Below the pieces are notes generated by a model. That model saw only the letters and a list, made by a program, of their open reading frames with translations. It did no database searches and was not told where the DNA came from. A program made the position numbers and the translations under genes. From NCBI GenBank assembly GCA_964614185.1, contig CAZTKJ010000020.1, positions 1 through 54,456 of the forward strand: a stretch of DNA of 54,456 bases. The letters run 5' to 3'. Below are positions 51,001 through 54,456 of the stretch, piece by piece (position 1 is the first letter of the stretch; each line of letters opens with the position of its first letter). The stretch comes from Suilimivivens sp964614185. GTDB taxonomy: Bacteria; Bacillota; Clostridia; Lachnospirales; Lachnospiraceae.

Positions 51001-52994
51001 GTTCCGGTACCCGGAGCATAAACTTTATATTCATACAGGCTCTCATCTACTGTTTTTTTATTCAGTTTAACGGAAGTAATCTGAACATCTTCCGTAGATA
51101 AAGCTTCCCCATGATATTCATACTGCTTTTTATCAAGGGTAATGACTGCAGAGCCAAAATCATAGCTCTTTTCTTTGATCACTGCCAGTTTCATTGTAAC
51201 AGAACCTGTAAAGTTACCTGTTCCGTTAACAATATATTCATAGACCTTGCCATCTTCATAGGCATCACCCTGGGTATAGTTTTCCGGAAGACTTGCGTAA
51301 TCACAGATAAAATCCTTATTAAGCACAAGTTTTTTGCTGCCATAATAGAGCGTTGGCGCAGGAATTTTCATCTTCTTGCTATATTGAATTACCTGTTCAT
51401 AACCCAATGAATGGTCCTCATCAATATCTCGCGGCGCAATGGTAAAATACAACGTCCGACTACCGCTGTATTGTCCCTTCATAGTGATTGTAACCGAGGG
51501 AGCCCGGGATGAATTATAAGGAGCTGCATTAATGTTATTTTTATAAGACAGAGTATAATCCGTCTTTTCTTTAAGGAGCGTACCTTTATGATAAATACGA
51601 AGATTCTGAGTAATCTTGTTCCCGGTATATGTCAGCTCATGACTTTCCCTTTCAAATCCTGCAACCCATATTTCATCGGAGATCTCTATGATATTCCCAT
51701 TTTCATCTCTGGGACTGTCATGATTTTTTTCTGCATCCGTTTGCACTACCATGACCAGAAGACCTGCCGTTTTTTCTCCGCATTTTACAACAATCTCAGC
51801 GTTTCCTTCCGAAAGCGCCGTAATATTCCCTTCCTCATCAACTGCTGCTATGTCAGGGTTACTGCTAAACCAGGTACGCTTCAGATCAAGCCCTTCCGGC
51901 ACAATTGTAACAGATGGCTTCATTGTATCACCGGGATTCATGGTGACACTCGTCTTATTTAATAACAGCTTACTGATCCCCGCCATAGTTACTGGGGCTT
52001 CATCGGGATCCGGTTCCATATCTTCATCTGCAAGAAGCTCAAGTTCATCCGCAGCGTCACCTTTAAAATCTTCTGCTTCTACGGATGATATCAGGCTTTC
52101 ATCTTCTTCAATAATAACAGATTCTTCTACAAATTCTTCTGGCAAAGAACCTGTTGTTACTTCCGGTTCTTCTTCCTCAGCAGTTTCCGTTTCCATTTCT
52201 TCTGCCACAGATGCTTCTATTTCTTCTTTCCTATCTGCTTCTACTATAATGGGAAGTGTTGTAATTGCAGTATACTCTGTCTGTTCTTCTGCTGATTGCA
52301 ATGATGCTCTGATATAATAATCATAATGATCATCAACATCCGGAGTATTGGCCATAACTATCAAAGTCTGATAAAAACTGCTGTTCTCATCCTCATCTTC
52401 CTGAAGTATAAAGTTCGGAGAAGAAGATACTGTTTCAAATCCAAACCAGTCATCTTCACTATTTACAAGATTTACCGTGCCCGGCTGCGTTCCTTTATCT
52501 CCCCTGAGAATGCTCCACGTAAACATACTTTCATCACTCTTATCCATAGCAGCTGCCATGCTCCAGCTGACAAACAGGCGAATCTCTGATAATGCTGTAA
52601 GACGTATCGGCATATCATATATATAATTAGAGTTTTCAGAATAAAGCAAAGCATCCACGTCATCGGTCTGACCAATATGCATTACTGCAAATGCAGTGCC
52701 ACTCTCTTCTGCTTCCTGAGGCTCTCCTTTAAATTGTTCTTCACCAGGCTCCTTCTCATTAAATTGTTCTTCATGGAAAGGTTCACTGAGCAGTTCCTCA
52801 CCAGACTGTTCTTCATCTGTCAGCCCTTCCTCTGCCTGTTCTTCCTCTGACAGTTCCTGTACAATAACATCATCTTCAATATTTACTTCCTTTGCAGCTG
52901 CCAGTATACTTCCCTCCGGCAGCTGCAGCAAATTTCCCATTAAGACTATGGTCAAAACAGCTGCCAGTCTTCTTTTAACTATATTTTTTCTCAC
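48036..52994 (-). CDS. Large secreted multidomain protein: Ig-like (BIG2) domains, seven tandem beta-repeats, right-handed beta-helix, C-terminal binding module
   Basis: A 1652-residue extracellular protein. A signal peptide covers about residues 1-33. It is followed by an acidic Glu-rich spacer (to about 100), a unique beta domain (to about 260), a second acidic spacer, a BIG2 Ig-like domain (about 342-420), then seven repeats of about 85 residues (about 430-1050). Two more BIG2 domains follow, then a right-handed beta-helix (about 1223-1500; VPAGTYKIDAQTSINLRSDM, ISGGQITGERYEHGG) like those in pectate-lyase-fold and GH28/GH55-type enzymes, and a C-terminal jelly roll resembling CBM4_9-type modules. 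There is no LPXTG anchor. The start is GTG with AAGGAG 10 bases upstream. Polysaccharide binding or cleavage outside the cell is likely; the substrate is unknown. Confidence 0.88.
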   Translation of the reverse strand: MRKNIVKRRLAAVLTIVLMGNLLQLPEGSILAAAKEVNIEDDVIVQELSEEEQAEEGLTDEEQSGEELLSEPFHEEQFNEKEPGEEQFKGEPQEAEESGTAFAVMHIGQTDDVDALLYSENSNYIYDMPIRLTALSEIRLFVSWSMAAAMDKSDESMFTWSILRGDKGTQPGTVNLVNSEDDWFGFETVSSSPNFILQEDEDENSSFYQTLIVMANTPDVDDHYDYYIRASLQSAEEQTEYTAITTLPIIVEADRKEEIEASVAEEMETETAEEEEPEVTTGSLPEEFVEESVIIEEDESLISSVEAEDFKGDAADELELLADEDMEPDPDEAPVTMAGISKLLLNKTSVTMNPGDTMKPSVTIVPEGLDLKRTWFSSNPDIAAVDEEGNITALSEGNAEIVVKCGEKTAGLLVMVVQTDAEKNHDSPRDENGNIIEISDEIWVAGFERESHELTYTGNKITQNLRIYHKGTLLKEKTDYTLSYKNNINAAPYNSSRAPSVTITMKGQYSGSRTLYFTIAPRDIDEDHSLGYEQVIQYSKKMKIPAPTLYYGSKKLVLNKDFICDYASLPENYTQGDAYEDGKVYEYIVNGTGNFTGSVTMKLAVIKEKSYDFGSAVITLDKKQYEYHGEALSTEDVQITSVKLNKKTVDESLYEYKVYAPGTGTGYIEVYPSEAGRNDGYRGMKKLNIKVVADRNIKNSQLGEEWQSAIIFSQKEIKNNGGICQNKTGVLIYSQGDDSEPLTEGVDYTVKYSNHKKVGTATVTFTGIGRYTGSFKKTYKIMAQTELYLKWHNIGDDGVPVAVYMKGGAVPEFDLMEFPGDEDSCVLSSKTDYSVKVNNNKKPGIMTCEITGKGNYKGYKSITEIEVIPADISQGTISIPDKQYSSKANAWKSTVTIKDVNGKKLTAGTDYDKTLIYHYEKMADGLSPQAGTVVYVTAVGINHYAGSSITGSYRIYGANISKLIIVIDAQVYTGKEIELSAENIHVYANKNDVKKGLEITEPCYEILTYSNNIKAGTAKVTLRGIGDYGGTRVCSFKINKKKYLTTRVTKILMDETSISLGLGNSKQLTATVVPEDAWNKTLLWSSSNSNIVSVSPEGIITAKKPGKATITVTSQDTGKKASCKVSVSVIQVTSFSLNVTEIHQNEGTWYQLTATDLKPMDATYSTIQWESTNPEIASVDGKGEISFNKPGMAVIKAYANERRFVRKCLVFVDAKEETKPEGKYLTPQMFRTYDEEDDTKAFNKAIQNLNEECNTLYVPAGTYKIDAQTSINLRSDMNFIMSPGAVLKAVGNSNNFYNVIHASNVNHVMISGGQITGERYEHGGKSGEWGMGIGIYDSSDIVITDVSSSQCWGDGIYIGSHHEEDMIAGCSRITITNCNLYDNRRNNLSIVCAEDIIVDNCIFRNAKGTAPEFGIDIETNNSNNPCEHITISNSVFEENGQGSIGIITAADDVRISGCKLNGDFVNYAGTNVVISDSVMHGEVNARIGILLTEGTRINDGGDEEDELIASFSPDQGPYFPDEYRIDSNNLMSWDIIEDGDSPSGKALCLKRLSEGTQEAGYSLTLNQMAENAALEKGATYRFEYVVKGKGQWGIKTNQTGWYPCVPMSDKFSVGIVTYQAGKAQSCTLMLYAVDRTEDMYLEIDSIKIYKVK

Positions 52995-53072
52995 AAGAGC
53001 TATTCTCCTTCTGTTCTTGGATGCATGCTTCTTTTTACTGGTATAACATAGCTCTCCAGATTATTTATAAGA

Positions 53073-53101
53073 AATATATCAAATTTATTTCTGTCTTACA
53101 A
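53073..53101 (-). promoter_or_regulatory. Candidate promoter of the large secreted protein gene
   Basis: Minus strand: TTGTAA (53096-53101), 17 bases, TATATT (53073-53078). The divergent plus-strand gene has TATAAT at 53147-53152 with a weak TTTTCC at -35. Confidence 0.6.
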
Positions 53102-53187
53102 CTGTTACCAGATGTTCCCACACTTTTCCTTTAAATCCCAATGTGTTATAATCAAAAGCAGTGATGATTAGGAGATATTTATCTGAT

Positions 53188-53619
53188 ATGAGCATGAAAA
53201 AGAAGTCCACTCTTTTATGGTGTGCTTTTGTGGTATGCCTGGTTGCCACAGTTGTCATGTGGTTTGTCGTGAACGCGCAAAAAATCGAATACGAGGAAGT
53301 TGAAGTACGTGTTTTAAGTGCGGAAACAACACAGCTTAGGAATAAATCCACAGGTGCACATTATGATTTCTATGAAGTTACGGTAGAGTACAACGGCGAA
53401 ACATATAAGCTTGAAAATGTACACAATACATACCAATATCCACAGGGAACAACGGTCAAGGCATATTTGGCAAACAACGGCAGACTGTTTGCAAATATAG
53501 AGGGTGTATCTTCCTCTACACCGCTTGCGACAGTTTATTTTGTGTGCTTGTTTGGAAGTTTTGGATTGTTGTTTGTAGCTGCAATGTATTCAGGAAAAGC
53601 AAAACAGGAAAAGATATAG
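53188..53619 (+). CDS. Small membrane protein, DUF3592-like
   Basis: A 143-residue protein with a membrane segment near the N-terminus (about residues 9-28) and another near the C-terminus (about 112-132), flanking an extracytoplasmic beta domain with DFYEVTVEYNGETYKLENVH and YPQGTTVKAYL. This two-helix layout and the sequence resemble the DUF3592 family; function unknown. The start at MSMKKK has AGGAGA 12 bases upstream; in-frame GTG and ATG codons at 53161-53166 would place that site inside the coding region. Its G+C and codon use look slightly different from the flanking genes. Confidence 0.7.
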   Translation: MSMKKKSTLLWCAFVVCLVATVVMWFVVNAQKIEYEEVEVRVLSAETTQLRNKSTGAHYDFYEVTVEYNGETYKLENVHNTYQYPQGTTVKAYLANNGRLFANIEGVSSSTPLATVYFVCLFGSFGLLFVAAMYSGKAKQEKI

Positions 53620-53668
53620 CAGACATAAATGAGAACGGCAGAAAATCTATATCAGGAAAACAAGTGTT

Positions 53669-54298
53669 TTAGTTTACCTGTGTTAGAATCCCAATAATCC
53701 CAAGTATGATCAAAAGGCACAATAATAGTATTGCGGCGATTAACAGTATAATTAAGAATATAGTAAGCTTTTTCCATCTGCGTTCTTTAAAAGTAAGGAA
53801 CATTACGTCAATTACGTCCAGTGCAAAGAAAAATTGCAGTATGGCATGTAATATAGCGACACCTTTTGTATATATATGTTCCTTTGCAGACAGGCACAGA
53901 TAGGCAATCACATAAGGTGACCCAAACGCAAGAACAAGCCAGCCGATTATTGCTCCTATTATTGTAATAACAGGGCCTACAAATATCATAAATGGAACAG
54001 GTATAAACGATAACAAAAAAGCTGCTGCCAACATTATTCCGCCTATGACAAAAAACGGAATCAAGGCATATTTTACTAATACAGATGAATTAAACAACAT
54101 GATACGGTTTTCAGGTTTACAGAATTTAGCTGATACAATGATATTGATTACGCCAAATACAACCGGCGGAAGAATCATCAGATCGGAGGCAATGGGATAT
54201 TCCTCACTCAAAAAAAGGAAAACGGGAAGTAAGTAAACAGATATAACATACAGGAAAGGAAATATATAAAATAGACGAATTTTTGAATCTTTTTCCAT
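53669..54298 (-). CDS. Polytopic membrane protein of unknown function
   Basis: A 209-residue hydrophobic protein with about six membrane segments (roughly residues 8-30, 37-55, 73-95, 98-125, 145-165 and 178-205) and few charged loops. I do not recognise a family. The start at MEKDSK has AAGGAG 8 bases upstream; the frame opens seven codons earlier. It converges with the small membrane protein gene at 53188-53619; only a weak AAAAC/GTTTT hairpin separates their ends. From 54299 to the window end I see no gene. Confidence 0.7.
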   Translation of the reverse strand: MEKDSKIRLFYIFPFLYVISVYLLPVFLFLSEEYPIASDLMILPPVVFGVINIIVSAKFCKPENRIMLFNSSVLVKYALIPFFVIGGIMLAAAFLLSFIPVPFMIFVGPVITIIGAIIGWLVLAFGSPYVIAYLCLSAKEHIYTKGVAILHAILQFFFALDVIDVMFLTFKERRWKKLTIFLIILLIAAILLLCLLIILGIIGILTQVN

Positions 54299-54456
54299 GC
54301 TGTTTTCTCCTTTTTCCAAATCAGTTGCAATTGCATAAACTTATTCTATCATGACAATATTTGAAATACCACAAGTTTTTGTATAGTGGTTTTTTTGAAA
54401 TTGTAGGTTTGTCAAACATTTGTTACACAGATGCCAGATAATCTTTCAAAACCTGT

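Noticed and set aside
53640..53680. Terminator between the convergent small membrane protein genes
   Set aside because: The only stem (AAAAC/GTTTT) is 5 weak pairs without a clear T-tract.
1..54456. CRISPR arrays, tRNA/rRNA genes, insertion sequences, prophage
   Set aside because: No regularly spaced repeats, no cloverleaf-like or rRNA-like sequence, and no transposase, integrase or phage gene was seen on either strand.

Overview
The window looks like chromosome of a low-G+C, spore-forming gut Clostridia, most likely a Lachnospiraceae. The grounds are: an hrcA-grpE-dnaK operon under a CIRCE element; a DUF6465 Lys/Ala-rich protein; a stand-alone AICAR transformylase beside a PurO-type IMP cyclohydrolase; a SEC-C methionine aminopeptidase; a class II GalT; spmB; and a Roseburia/Ruminococcus-style beta-mannan oligosaccharide pathway. 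Nearly all genes lie on the minus strand. I saw no tRNA, rRNA, CRISPR array, prophage or insertion sequence.

Layout. 1-2350: dnaK (cut by the window edge), grpE and hrcA behind a sigma-A promoter and a perfect CIRCE. 2440-5154: DUF6465 protein, undecaprenyl-diphosphatase, PLP aminotransferase. 5180-24250: the carbohydrate block. Read in transcription order it is an alpha-galactosidase (GH36) plus LacI unit; a divergent AraC regulator; then a binding lipoprotein, two permeases, a YesL protein, a mannobiose/cellobiose 2-epimerase and two GH130 phosphorylases, ended by a terminator. A second set follows: a CE17-like SGNH acetylesterase, a large GH2 enzyme, and one polypeptide joining a GH1 beta-glucosidase to a mannose-6-phosphate isomerase. 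24296-36199: a long minus-strand run of split transketolase, rpe, map, purO, AICAR transformylase, a GlpA-like and a GlpB-like oxidoreductase, glpK, an unrecognised 460-residue protein and a NUDIX hydrolase. 36339-38177: a plus-strand DUF885 protein. 38174-47235: lacL/lacM, spmB, a B12-binding radical SAM protein, galT, galK and an AraC regulator. 47282-54298: a small lipoprotein, a 1652-residue secreted multidomain beta-helix protein and two small membrane proteins.

How the genes work together (inference from families). Acetylated, galactosylated manno-oligosaccharides are bound by the lipoprotein and imported by the two permeases. None of the glycosidases has a signal peptide, so trimming is cytoplasmic: the esterase removes acetyl groups, GH36 removes alpha-galactose, GH1 removes beta-glucose, GH130_2 phosphorolyses longer chains, and the epimerase plus GH130_1 convert mannobiose to mannose-1-phosphate and glucose. 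After a phosphomannomutase step encoded elsewhere, the ManA half of the fusion feeds mannose-6-phosphate to glycolysis. Galactose from GH36, LacLM and possibly GH2 enters the Leloir pathway through GalK/GalT. No endo-mannanase is in the window.

Most noteworthy: the GH1-ManA fusion; a 16-bp inverted repeat around the alpha-galactosidase promoter that would hide the ribosome-binding site only in read-through transcripts; hairpins that appear to set expression levels within the transporter operon; a terminator embedded in the abutting 3' ends of the AraC and LacI genes; and a possible attenuator or microprotein in front of purO.
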